Source: Flavisolibacter ginsenosidimutans
Lineage (GTDB): Bacteria > Bacteroidota > Bacteroidia > Chitinophagales > Chitinophagaceae
Assembly: GCF_007970805.1 (NCBI RefSeq)
Contig: NZ_CP042433.1
Coordinates: forward strand, 1,364,001 to 1,428,000
DNA length: 64,000 nucleotides
Reading direction: 5' to 3'
Numbering within the stretch: position 1 is the stretch's first letter; the number at the start of each line of letters is the position of its first letter. The translations under genes and the position numbers were made by a program. This document shows, piece after piece, positions 54,411 to 61,912 of the stretch. Below the pieces are notes generated by a model that saw only the letters and a list, made by a program, of their open reading frames with translations, was not told the DNA's origin and made no database searches.

Positions 54411-55153
54411 TGATTAAGATAGAAAACCTGCACAAACGGTTTAAAAAATTGCAAGCGCTGAACAACGTAAACGTTGAGTTCAGCAAAGGCCAGGTTGTTT
54501 CACTTATTGGCCCGAACGGTTCGGGTAAAACAACGCTCATCAAGTCCATTTTGGGCTTGGTAAAACCCGACAACGGCCAAGTGCTTTTCAACGGAATTTC
54601 GGTGGATAAAGACATTAATTACCGCAAGCACATCGGCTACATGCCGCAAATTGGCCGTTACCCCGACAACATGAAAATCGGGCAAATCTTTGACATGATT
54701 CGCAACCTGCGCGGCAAAGACACAAAAGTGGACGAAGAACTCTTTTACCGCTTCAAGCTCGATACGATGCTGGATAAAAGCATGAAGTCTTTATCCGGCG
54801 GCACGCGCCAAAAAGTAAGCGCCGCCCTGGCTTTTTTGTTTGATGCCGATGTGCTGATTTTGGACGAGCCAACCGCCGGCCTTGACCCGGTGGCTTCGGA
54901 GATTTTAAAAGAAAAAATCATCGCTGAAAAAGCAAAGGGCAAACTCATTTTAATCACCTCGCACATCTTAAGCGATTTGGAAGAACTGACAACCCACGTG
55001 CTTTACCTGCAGGACGGCAAAGTCGTTTTCAACAAATCCATGCTTGAATTGTACGAAATGACCGGCGAAGACAAATTAAGCCGCGCCATTGCCGCAGTAA
55101 TGAGAAACGAAATAAAAGAAAAAGACGTGGCCTATCTGCGAATTGCGAAGTAG
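54410..55153 (+). CDS. nosF: NosF, ABC transporter ATPase
   Basis: The protein has 247 residues. Walker A is GPNGSGKTT, the signature LSGGTRQKVS, Walker B VLILDEP, and the switch His is in LITSHIL. It energises the NosY permease in NosZ maturation. Its start overlaps the nosD stop, and nosY begins 81 bp after its stop. Confidence 0.95.
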   Translation: MIKIENLHKRFKKLQALNNVNVEFSKGQVVSLIGPNGSGKTTLIKSILGLVKPDNGQVLFNGISVDKDINYRKHIGYMPQIGRYPDNMKIGQIFDMIRNLRGKDTKVDEELFYRFKLDTMLDKSMKSLSGGTRQKVSAALAFLFDADVLILDEPTAGLDPVASEILKEKIIAEKAKGKLILITSHILSDLEELTTHVLYLQDGKVVFNKSMLELYEMTGEDKLSRAIAAVMRNEIKEKDVAYLRIAK

Positions 55154-55234
55154 TGGGCATCAATAAGCAATAAACAATTGGCAGCAGGCAAACGAAGCAC
55201 CCCATCCACAAATCAACCACTCAATTATTAAACC

Positions 55235-56002
55235 ATGCTCAAACTATCCAAATACGTTCTTTACGATATTCTGCGGAACCGAGTAGTGATTGCGTACACC
55301 GCCTTCCTGCTCGTTGTTTCTTTTTCGCTCTTTCAAATGGAAGAAAACAGCAGCAAAGCTGTGTTGAGTTTGTTGAATATTGTGCTTATCGTCATTCCGC
55401 TGGTGAGCATGGTCTTCTCAACCATTCACTGGTACAATTCCTACGAGTTCATTGAACTGATGCTTACCCAACCCGTGAGCCGCAAAAAAGTTTTGCTGAG
55501 CGAGTTTGCCGGCATCGGCTCTTCGCTGGTAACGGCTTATTTGATCGGCGTTGGCATTCCGGTTATCATTTATCATTTCGACAGCACCGGTGCGGCTTTG
55601 TTGCTGGTGGGAAGTCTGCTGACGCTTGCGTTTACGGCCATTGCTTTCTTTGCCTCCGTTAAATCACGCGACAAAGCCCGCGGCATTGGCGTGGCGCTGC
55701 TGCTCTGGTTTTATTTTGCGCTCATCTTCGACGGCTTGCTCTTGCTCGTTCTCTTTGCGTTCAGCGATTATCCGCTCGAAAAATTTATGGTGGCCTTTTC
55801 GTCATTCAATCCCATTGACCTGGGCCGCATTTACCTCATGTTGCAAATGGACGTAAGTGCCCTGATGGGTTACACCGGCGCAACCTTTAAAGAATTCTTC
55901 GGCAGCGGTATGGGTCTGCTTTACACACTTGCCGTAATGCTCGCCTGGATCGTGCTGCCGCTGTTGTTTGCGCTTCGTTCGTTCAACAAAAAGGATTTGT
56001 AA
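55235..56002 (+). CDS. nosY: NosY, ABC transporter permease
   Basis: The protein has 255 residues with six membrane segments, in the arrangement known for NosY (N-terminal LSKYVLYDILRNRVVIAYTAFLLVVSF; central SVKSRDKARGIGVALLLWFYFALIFDGLLLLV). It pairs with NosF. The last 82 bp overlap the 3' end of the convergent membrane protein gene at 55921-57210, so the two transcripts are partly antisense. Confidence 0.92.
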   Translation: MLKLSKYVLYDILRNRVVIAYTAFLLVVSFSLFQMEENSSKAVLSLLNIVLIVIPLVSMVFSTIHWYNSYEFIELMLTQPVSRKKVLLSEFAGIGSSLVTAYLIGVGIPVIIYHFDSTGAALLLVGSLLTLAFTAIAFFASVKSRDKARGIGVALLLWFYFALIFDGLLLLVLFAFSDYPLEKFMVAFSSFNPIDLGRIYLMLQMDVSALMGYTGATFKEFFGSGMGLLYTLAVMLAWIVLPLLFALRSFNKKDL

Positions 56003-57210
56003 GAAGCGATACTGTGGCTGCTTTTGCTTACCGCGATGGCCATGAGTAAAGCCCCTGCCGCAAAAGGAAGGCTAAACACAAACAGCAGTTGCGACGTAGA
56101 TGGAATGACAACCTGCAAAAGCTTCGCAGCAAATAAGGCTTGAAACAAAAGAAGGGTTTCGGTCGTGAAGAAAGAAAAAAGAAACAAGCCAATACCAAAT
56201 CGAAAAAGTTTCTTCTGCTCAATGCTTTTCGCGATGGCCGCAAACACACTCATGCTGATAAAGCCCAGCAAAACAAGGTGCAAATAAGCAATCACAAAAT
56301 TCCGCACGTCATAAGCCATTACCGCAACCGCAGGAAAAGCACCGGCAGCCTGCAAAAAAATTTTTAGCGCAAAAGCGCAAAGAGAAAAAGAAAGCAAGAT
56401 TGATAAACCGGTTTTCTTAACATCAAGCCATAAAAAATACAAGGCTGCAAGTTGCAGAACTGCTGCAACGCCGCCAATGATGTTGAAAACAAAAGAGGGT
56501 TGATGCCACAGCACCGAAAGTGCATAAGCGGGAACGCAGGCAAGATTCATTAATCGAAAAACTTTCGTGCTTTTAGTCTGCAGGTTGCGATACAAAAGCG
56601 CCAGCACGATGAACGTAAAAAAGCCGTTGTATTGAAAATGCAGGTAGAAGTAGATCAGGTCGAAATAAAGCGGCGTGCCTTGCTTTCCGGTAACGATCAA
56701 CGGAACGGTTGCAAACGGACCAAGGGAAGAAACAACGGCATAAATCAATCCCCAAATTAAAAAACGGTGTGCGACGGTCAGGCTTTGGCCTTTAACCGCA
56801 CGCCAAACAACAACGGCAAAATAAACAGTAGCAGCAATCGAAAGTGTGGAGAAAAAAATGCTGATGCCCTTGTAACCGTACAACGGGAAAAAAACCAACA
56901 TGCCGTAAGCAGAAAGCAGCGTGAGCACAGAAATAGTCCGCCAGTGTTTTGCCGCAATGCGGCCGGTTAATTCGGGAAAAGCTTTCATTACCAGCGCAAT
57001 CAACACCGGCAATATCCAGCCGCCAAAGGCAAAATGCGAGTGGCCGTGCAGAAGGTTTTTGTAAACAAAAGGAAAACGATCCAGCAAAGGAGTCGAACGA
57101 AGCGTAAGCCCCAAAACCGCCACCAGAAACAGGTTGAAAAAAGCCGCTTGCAAAAGAATTTTTGCCACCTTTTCTTTTGCCTTCTCACTGAGCACCGCTG
57201 TAATAATCAT
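55921..57210 (-). CDS. Haem-copper oxidase subunit I-like membrane protein (paralogue B)
   Basis: The protein has 429 residues with about twelve membrane segments. It is a clear paralogue of 46182-47435, sharing HSHFAF-GW, LHFQYNGFF, LWH and LHLV, with His at 56, 58, 191, 236 and 311. The same family outline suggests a haem-binding membrane protein, possibly a haem-copper oxidase relative, but no motif here proves catalysis. The two copies bracket the nos genes, and this one also carries a CTGA-N6-TCAG site just upstream. It overlaps nosY by 82 bp tail to tail. The upstream -7-like box lies only a few bases before the start, so transcription may be nearly leaderless or begin elsewhere. Confidence 0.7.
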   Translation of the reverse strand: MIITAVLSEKAKEKVAKILLQAAFFNLFLVAVLGLTLRSTPLLDRFPFVYKNLLHGHSHFAFGGWILPVLIALVMKAFPELTGRIAAKHWRTISVLTLLSAYGMLVFFPLYGYKGISIFFSTLSIAATVYFAVVVWRAVKGQSLTVAHRFLIWGLIYAVVSSLGPFATVPLIVTGKQGTPLYFDLIYFYLHFQYNGFFTFIVLALLYRNLQTKSTKVFRLMNLACVPAYALSVLWHQPSFVFNIIGGVAAVLQLAALYFLWLDVKKTGLSILLSFSLCAFALKIFLQAAGAFPAVAVMAYDVRNFVIAYLHLVLLGFISMSVFAAIAKSIEQKKLFRFGIGLFLFSFFTTETLLLFQALFAAKLLQVVIPSTSQLLFVFSLPFAAGALLMAIAVSKSSHSIASYKSFLLNERSANNSGSTIQASITASV

Positions 57211-57214
57211 CGTT

Positions 57215-57280
57215 CAAAAATCCGAAGGTAAGCAAGGGGAATACGCAACCGCAGTCAAAACAAAAACTGATTTTTGTCAG
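57215..57280 (-). promoter_or_regulatory. CTGA-N6-TCAG site and -7-like box for membrane protein paralogue B
   Basis: CTGATTTTTGTCAG is centred at 57273.5, and a minus-strand GATTTTTG (TAnnTTTG with G for T) at 57215-57222, centred 57218.5, is exactly 55 bp away. The predicted start site would fall near 57212, almost at the ATG (57210). Confidence 0.5.
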
Positions 57281-57346
57281 ATTTGAAGCAATGCATCTTA
57301 TTGCCGGGCAGAATAAATCAAACCTTTGCGCCCTTACCTTCACTCC

Positions 57347-57916
57347 ATGCTTTCACTCCACTTCTCTCCTTTCCCTCAACGCGAAACCGAACGTTTGTTG
57401 CTCAAACAAATAAACGAAGGGGATGCGCCTGACTTGTTTTCAATTCGCTCCGACAAAGAGGTTATGAAATACCTCGACCGTCCACCCGCGCAAAACATGA
57501 ATGAAGTGGTTGCGCTGATAAAACTCATCACTGATGCCGTAAACAAAAACGAAGGCATTACCTGGGGCATTTATCCAAAAACAGAATCAAATGTGTTGCG
57601 CGGCACCATTGGTTTCTGGCGCATTCAAAAAGAAAATTACCGCGCCGAAATCGGCTACCTTTTACATCCTTCGCTGCAAGGCAAGGGCCTCATGTACGAA
57701 GCGATGAAGGTTGTTTTGAATTACGGTTTTAACGAGATGCGCCTTCACTCTATCGAGGCCAATGTGAATCCTTCAAATGTAGCTTCCATCAATCTTTTGG
57801 AACGCAACGGTTTTGTAAAAGAAGCTTACTTCAAAGAAAACTGTTTCTACGACGGGCGGTTTTTAGACAGCGCAATCTATTCCCTTCTCACGCCGTCCGC
57901 ACAGTCTTTCATTTAA
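57347..57916 (+). CDS. GNAT-family N-acetyltransferase
   Basis: From the ATG at 57347 the product has 189 residues; an alternative start at 57326 adds seven. The pattern TERLLLKQINEGDAPDLFSIRSDKEVMKYL, then AEIGYLLHPSLQGKGLMYEAMKVVLNYGF and NPSNVASINLLERNGFV is the RimJ/RimL-type acetyltransferase with the acetyl-CoA loop QGKGLM. The acceptor is unknown (protein N-terminus or small amine). It sits between two CTGA-N6-TCAG sites, but its own link to that regulon is not clear: the nearest box lies 51 bp from site A rather than 55. Confidence 0.85.
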   Translation: MLSLHFSPFPQRETERLLLKQINEGDAPDLFSIRSDKEVMKYLDRPPAQNMNEVVALIKLITDAVNKNEGITWGIYPKTESNVLRGTIGFWRIQKENYRAEIGYLLHPSLQGKGLMYEAMKVVLNYGFNEMRLHSIEANVNPSNVASINLLERNGFVKEAYFKENCFYDGRFLDSAIYSLLTPSAQSFI

Positions 57917-57920
57917 ACGC

Positions 57921-57990
57921 AAACCTGACAAAAATCAGGTTTGTTCTTTCGCCGCATCACCCGTTCTGTACGCTGTCAAAAATAATTTTG
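57921..57990 (+). promoter_or_regulatory. Inverted repeat and -7 box of the cytochrome oxidase operon
   Basis: The 8-bp arms AAACCTGA (57921-57928) and TCAGGTTT (57935-57942) make a perfect 22-bp dyad centred at 57931.5. A perfect TAATTTTG (TAnnTTTG) at 57983-57990 is centred 55 bp further on, and the first gene starts at 58011. This is the strongest copy of the motif in the window. Confidence 0.7.
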
Positions 57991-58010
57991 ACTGTCTAAA
58001 GAAGTCAGCA

Positions 58011-58166
58011 ATGGAAAGACAGGACCTGCCGCCGACCGACAAAGCGGATCTCGAATTTGATAAAACTTTTAAGCCCAAAGGCGCTATTGCGTTTTTTCTC
58101 ATTCTCGTTGTTCTTGGAATTGTCATTTGGTACGGTATCTATTACATCATGCTTCAACGCGTCTAA
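58011..58166 (+). CDS. Small cytochrome oxidase subunit IIa-like membrane protein
   Basis: This 51-residue gene is too short for common length cut-offs. The product has a polar N-terminus (MERQDLPPTDKADLEFDKTF) and one membrane helix (about residues 24-46, GAIAFFLILVVLGIVIWYGIYYI). It is directly followed, 9 bp on, by the CuA-bearing subunit II and then subunit I, as subunit IIa is in ba3-type oxidases. The site/-7 box pair at 57921-57990 lies upstream, so this is the first gene of the transcript. Assignment rests on size, topology and position. Confidence 0.72.
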   Translation: MERQDLPPTDKADLEFDKTFKPKGAIAFFLILVVLGIVIWYGIYYIMLQRV

Positions 58167-58175
58167 ATCAATCCT

Positions 58176-58631
58176 ATGCAAATTGACAGATTTGAAAAAC
58201 GGGTGTTGATGATCAGCGGTGCGCTTGTGGCTGTTTTTATTTTTTCCATGTTGTATGCACGAAGCAAATACAACGATTTGCCTGCGTGCATTCCGTTTAA
58301 CAAAACCTACACCGAACCGAAGGTGACAAAGCTTGATGATAAAACTTACCAGGTGTTTGCGGTAGCGCAGATGTGGCAGTTTCAACCGGCACAGATTTAC
58401 ATTCCCGTAGGCAGTGACGTAGATTTTTATCTCACTTCGAAAGACGTAGTGCACGGCTTTTTCATTTCAGAAAAAAACGTGAACATGATGGCCGTGTACG
58501 GGAATATCAACAAGCAAACGGTGAAGTTTGACAAGCCCGGCGTGTATAAAATCACCTGCCACGAATACTGCGGCACCGGTCATCAAAACATGCAGGCCGA
58601 AGTGATTGTAAACGATCCGGCGGCGAGATAA
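58176..58631 (+). CDS. Cytochrome c oxidase subunit II (ba3 type, CuA)
   Basis: The protein has 151 residues, close to the short ba3-type subunit II. One N-terminal membrane anchor (VLMISGALVAVFIFSMLYA) is followed by a cupredoxin domain. The CuA ligands are Cys128, Cys132, His136 and Met139 in CHEYCGTGHQNM, with the other His in VVHGFFIS (about 98). It accepts electrons from cytochrome c and passes them to subunit I. The short form and the HEYCGTGHQNM motif point to the B family of haem-copper oxidases. Confidence 0.93.
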   Translation: MQIDRFEKRVLMISGALVAVFIFSMLYARSKYNDLPACIPFNKTYTEPKVTKLDDKTYQVFAVAQMWQFQPAQIYIPVGSDVDFYLTSKDVVHGFFISEKNVNMMAVYGNINKQTVKFDKPGVYKITCHEYCGTGHQNMQAEVIVNDPAAR

Positions 58632-58708
58632 AAACCCCTGTTTTCCTAAAACGAGGACTGGGGTTGAAGAAACTTTCCTGTTATCCTTTTAACGTAAAAA
58701 TTTGTATG

Positions 58709-58765
58709 AACCAGGCAGCGCTGCTACTATTAAACATTCGTTGCGTCGCACTCTTCAAGGGCTTG
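58709..58765 (-). repeat. Dispersed intergenic repeat, copy 3 (inverted)
   Basis: Read on the minus strand, it matches copy 2 at GTGCGACGCAAC and AATAGTAGCA, with a looser match between and after. It lies in the 174-bp gap between subunits II and I of the cytochrome oxidase. It contains a 20-codon frame that I do not regard as a gene. Nothing else in 58632-58805 is recognisable. Confidence 0.6.
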
Positions 58766-58805
58766 TAATGCTACTGAACAATTTTTGAAACGCTTTCAAT
58801 ATTGA

Positions 58806-60590
58806 ATGATGACCGAAAACACGAACGCAAATCAAAACGCATTGAGCCTTGGCGATTGGCAACTTTCGCCCTGGCTGAAAAGAATTATTTACTGGGAATT
58901 GGGCATCCCGTTGGCGCTTCTGTCGATTGGTATTTATCACGGCTTAATGCAGGTAATTTACCGTGCCGGTGTTTTACACCAGTCAGCTTTTGCCGGCCTT
59001 GATTATTACCAGGGCCTCACGCTTCACGGTGTCATCAACGCGATTGTATTAACTACTTTTTTTGCAGTGGCATTCGGGCACGCCACCATCACGTTTTATT
59101 TAAAACGAGAGCCCACCAAAACGCTTACGCTTCTCAGCTTTTGGTTCATGGTCATCGGTACGCTGATGGCCGCTTGGGCGATGCTTTCGGGCAAGGCTTC
59201 TGTGCTGTACACGTTTTATCCTCCGTTGAAAGGTCACCCGCTTTTTTATCTCGGCACGGCTTTGTTAATCGTTGGCTCCTGGTTTCCCTTGTTCGATTGG
59301 TCACGACTGTACCGCCAATGGAAACGCGAAAATCCCGAAACAAAAACGCCGTTGGCTGTACTCGGCACCCTCGTCAATTTCATCATTTGGTTTGTGTGTA
59401 CGCTGGCGGTTGCCTATGAAGTGCTCGTGGTTATTTTACCTTGGGCCTTGGGTTATAAACCAACGGTGAACGTAACGCTTGCCCGCACCTTGTTTTGGTT
59501 CTTTGGTCATGCGCTGGTTTATTTTTGGCTGCTGCCGGCTTACGTGATGTACTATAATTTTTTACCCAAACTGGCCGGCGGCAAACTTTACTCCGACATG
59601 GCCGGCCGCATTGCAGCCTTCCTGTTTTTAATCTACTCTGTTCCCGTTGGCGTTCATCATCAATTCTCCGATCCTTCCATTACAAAAGGCATCAAGCTTT
59701 TTCAAAGCATCCTTACGTTTGGCGTTACCATTCCCAGTTTCATCACGGCTTTTACCATTGCGGCTTCGCTGGAATATGCGGGACGCAAACGCGGCGCAAA
59801 AGGCCTGCTCGGCTTCTTTACCAAACTTCCATATTTGGATACTGACCGCTACTTGTTTGCTTATCTTATTTGCGGGTTGTTTCTCTTCATCTTCGGCGGC
59901 TTAACCGGCATCGTAAATGCCTCCAGTGAGTTGAATAACACCATTCACAACTCGGCCTGGATACCCGGGCATTTTCACATGACGGTTGCGGGCCCTGTGT
60001 TCCTCGGCATCATCGGCATGAGCCTTTATTTGTACCAAACCACATCGGGAAAAAAATTGTTCATGTCCAAAGTCGCCGTCATTATTCCTTATCTCTGGGT
60101 CATCGGCATCCTGATCTTTTCTACGGGGCTTTCCTGGGGCGGATTGATTGGCGAACCGCGCCGCACCAATCTTGGCCTCACGTACCTGAATCCTAAAAGC
60201 GAATTGTTTACGCCGGAGTGGGTACCCACTACCATGCTTGGTTTGCTCGGCGGCATCATCATGTTCATTGCAGGCATAATGTTCCTGGTTGTGTTTTTTG
60301 GAACGATGTTGAAGAAACGTTCAGCAGAAGGCATGCTTACCTTCCCCGTGAGCGAAGCTTTGCACGACGAAAAAAGAATTCCGCTATTTGATAAATTCAA
60401 ACCCTGGCTTGCGGCGATGGCAGTGATTTTGGTGATTGCGTACGTCCCGGCTTTCGTTGATGCAACAAAAAACCCCGGTCCAGGTGCGCCACGCTTTACG
60501 CCGGACAATCCCGTGCCCGTGCAAACGGAACAACCTTCTGCAACGACTACTACCGGCTTAACAAAACCACTATCATTCAATAAAAATTAA
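58806..60590 (+). CDS. Cytochrome c oxidase subunit I (ba3 type)
   Basis: The protein has 594 residues with 13 or so membrane segments. It is closely parallel to the Thermus ba3 sequence through GHALVYFWLLPAYVMYY and VPVGVHHQFSDP. CuB ligands are His235, His284 and His285; haem ligands are His74, His389 and His391 (PGHFH). Tyr239, four residues after His235, is present, which is the crosslinked Tyr of O2 reductases and is lost in most NO reductases of this superfamily. So I call it an oxygen-reducing oxidase of the B family, likely with high O2 affinity. SCO and a cytochrome c follow. Confidence 0.93.
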   Translation: MMTENTNANQNALSLGDWQLSPWLKRIIYWELGIPLALLSIGIYHGLMQVIYRAGVLHQSAFAGLDYYQGLTLHGVINAIVLTTFFAVAFGHATITFYLKREPTKTLTLLSFWFMVIGTLMAAWAMLSGKASVLYTFYPPLKGHPLFYLGTALLIVGSWFPLFDWSRLYRQWKRENPETKTPLAVLGTLVNFIIWFVCTLAVAYEVLVVILPWALGYKPTVNVTLARTLFWFFGHALVYFWLLPAYVMYYNFLPKLAGGKLYSDMAGRIAAFLFLIYSVPVGVHHQFSDPSITKGIKLFQSILTFGVTIPSFITAFTIAASLEYAGRKRGAKGLLGFFTKLPYLDTDRYLFAYLICGLFLFIFGGLTGIVNASSELNNTIHNSAWIPGHFHMTVAGPVFLGIIGMSLYLYQTTSGKKLFMSKVAVIIPYLWVIGILIFSTGLSWGGLIGEPRRTNLGLTYLNPKSELFTPEWVPTTMLGLLGGIIMFIAGIMFLVVFFGTMLKKRSAEGMLTFPVSEALHDEKRIPLFDKFKPWLAAMAVILVIAYVPAFVDATKNPGPGAPRFTPDNPVPVQTEQPSATTTTGLTKPLSFNKN

Positions 60591-60591
60591 G

Positions 60592-61203
60592 ATGAAAAAA
60601 CACGGTCATTGGATATTCATTGCCGCAGTGGTCATTCTACCACTTACGGTTTTTGCTGTGGTGAAATGGTACGAGAATCAATTTACAAGGCTGCCGGTGT
60701 TGGTAAGCCAAGAACACCGTGTTGGAGATTTTAATCTGACAAACCAGTACGGCAAAACGATATCGTTAAAGGATTGGAACGATAAAATTGTCGTGGCCAA
60801 TTTCTTCTTTACGCACTGTCCCGTTGTGTGTCCGAAAATGATGCGAAACCTGGTGAAAGTGCAGAACGTTTATCGCAACGACAAAAATTTTCTCATCACT
60901 TCATTCAGCGTTGATCCCGAAAGGGACACGGTTGCACAACTGCAAAACTTTGCATCGCGAATGAACGTTGAAGGCGCCTGGCATTTACTCACCGGTAGCA
61001 AAAAAGAAATTTATGCGATGGCCCGCAAAAGCTTTCGGGTAACGGCAACCGATGGTGACGGCGGGCCACAGGATTTTATTCACAGCGAATCATTGGTGCT
61101 TGTTGACAAGCAGGGCCGCATTCGCGGTTATTACAACGGCACGAACGATACAGAGGTGGCAAATCTCATTCGCGACATTAACCGTCTGCAAAAAGAAAAC
61201 TGA
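60592..61203 (+). CDS. SCO1/SenC-family copper chaperone
   Basis: The protein has 203 residues. One N-terminal membrane helix is followed by a thioredoxin-like fold with the copper motif CPVVCPKMM (CxxxC), SVDPERDT and the copper-binding His in DFIHSESLVLVD. It supplies copper to the CuA centre of subunit II. It starts one base after the stop of subunit I and is co-transcribed. Confidence 0.93.
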   Translation: MKKHGHWIFIAAVVILPLTVFAVVKWYENQFTRLPVLVSQEHRVGDFNLTNQYGKTISLKDWNDKIVVANFFFTHCPVVCPKMMRNLVKVQNVYRNDKNFLITSFSVDPERDTVAQLQNFASRMNVEGAWHLLTGSKKEIYAMARKSFRVTATDGDGGPQDFIHSESLVLVDKQGRIRGYYNGTNDTEVANLIRDINRLQKEN

Positions 61204-61205
61204 GC

Positions 61206-61273
61206 AACTGACCAAAATCAGTTTTCCTTCTGTTAGAAGTAAGTCTTTTTGGGGAAAGGAAAAAACACCTTTG
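61206..61273 (+). promoter_or_regulatory. Inverted repeat and -7 box for the SCO-side cytochrome c
   Basis: The 6-bp arms AACTGA (61206-61211) and TCAGTT (61218-61223), centred 61214.5, and CACCTTTG (TAnnTTTG with C for T) at 61266-61273, centred 61269.5, are 55 bp apart. The start codon is at 61293. Confidence 0.6.
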
Positions 61274-61292
61274 CCCGCAGAAACATCAAAGC

Positions 61293-61820
61293 ATGAAAAC
61301 AAAAATATTTTCACTCATTGCTGCTTTTTCTTTCACGCTTTCCGTCACGGCTGCGCCGCCGGCAGAAGAAGGCAAATCTATTTTTGCCGCCCGCTGCGCC
61401 GCTTGTCACAACGTCAATAAAGTGTTAGTGGGTCCAGCACTTGCCGGTGTGGATACACGACACTCCATCGAGTGGATTGTAAACTTTGTTCATTCCTCGC
61501 AAACTGTGATTAAAAGTGGCGACACGGCTGCTGTGGCTTTATTCAACAAATTCAACCACGTTCAAATGCCCAACCATCCAGACCTCAGCGAAGGGCAGAT
61601 CAAAAACGTTGTGGAATACATCAAGACCGAAGCAAAAGCAGGCGGTGAAAAAGCGCCGTTTGCCAAACCATATTCGGCGCGTCCAAATTATGCGCCTCTT
61701 TCTTCTGCTAACTACGGTTTCTTTCTCTCCTATTTTGCCCTGGTGGGTTTGCTGATTTGCGTTTTGTTGTTTGCCGTGCAATTGAAACAATACGAGAGGC
61801 GTGTGGCTGGCGAAGAGTAA
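61293..61820 (+). CDS. Membrane-anchored c-type cytochrome
   Basis: The protein has 175 residues. A Sec signal peptide (SVTA-A) is followed by a cytochrome c domain with haem motif CAACHN and a distal Met in HVQMPNHPDLSEGQI. A C-terminal membrane helix (about residues 140-162, YGFFLSYFALVGLLICVLLFAV) anchors it. It is the last gene of the cytochrome oxidase block, so it is a good candidate for its electron donor. A terminator follows at 61853. Confidence 0.92.
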   Translation: MKTKIFSLIAAFSFTLSVTAAPPAEEGKSIFAARCAACHNVNKVLVGPALAGVDTRHSIEWIVNFVHSSQTVIKSGDTAAVALFNKFNHVQMPNHPDLSEGQIKNVVEYIKTEAKAGGEKAPFAKPYSARPNYAPLSSANYGFFLSYFALVGLLICVLLFAVQLKQYERRVAGEE

Positions 61821-61852
61821 ACTTTGTGTATCGTTGGTTTTCGTTTCAACCG

Positions 61853-61880
61853 AGTGCCTCATTCCTGGGGCACTTTTTAT
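61853..61880 (+). terminator. Rho-independent terminator after cytochrome c
   Basis: Stem 61853-61860 pairs with 61867-61874 (8 bp with one G-T), with a 6-nt loop, followed by TTTTA. It lies 33 bp after the cytochrome stop. Confidence 0.75.
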
Positions 61881-61912
61881 TTGCTTGTTGAGAGGAAAGT
61901 TTACAAACCAAA

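Noticed and set aside
58709..58771. A 20-codon frame between subunits II and I of the oxidase
   Set aside because: It lies within the dispersed repeat and has no homologue, ribosome-binding site or conserved sequence I can see.
58806..60590. Reading the subunit I protein as a CuA-type NO reductase
   Set aside because: The His235-xxx-Tyr239 pair of oxygen reductases is present.
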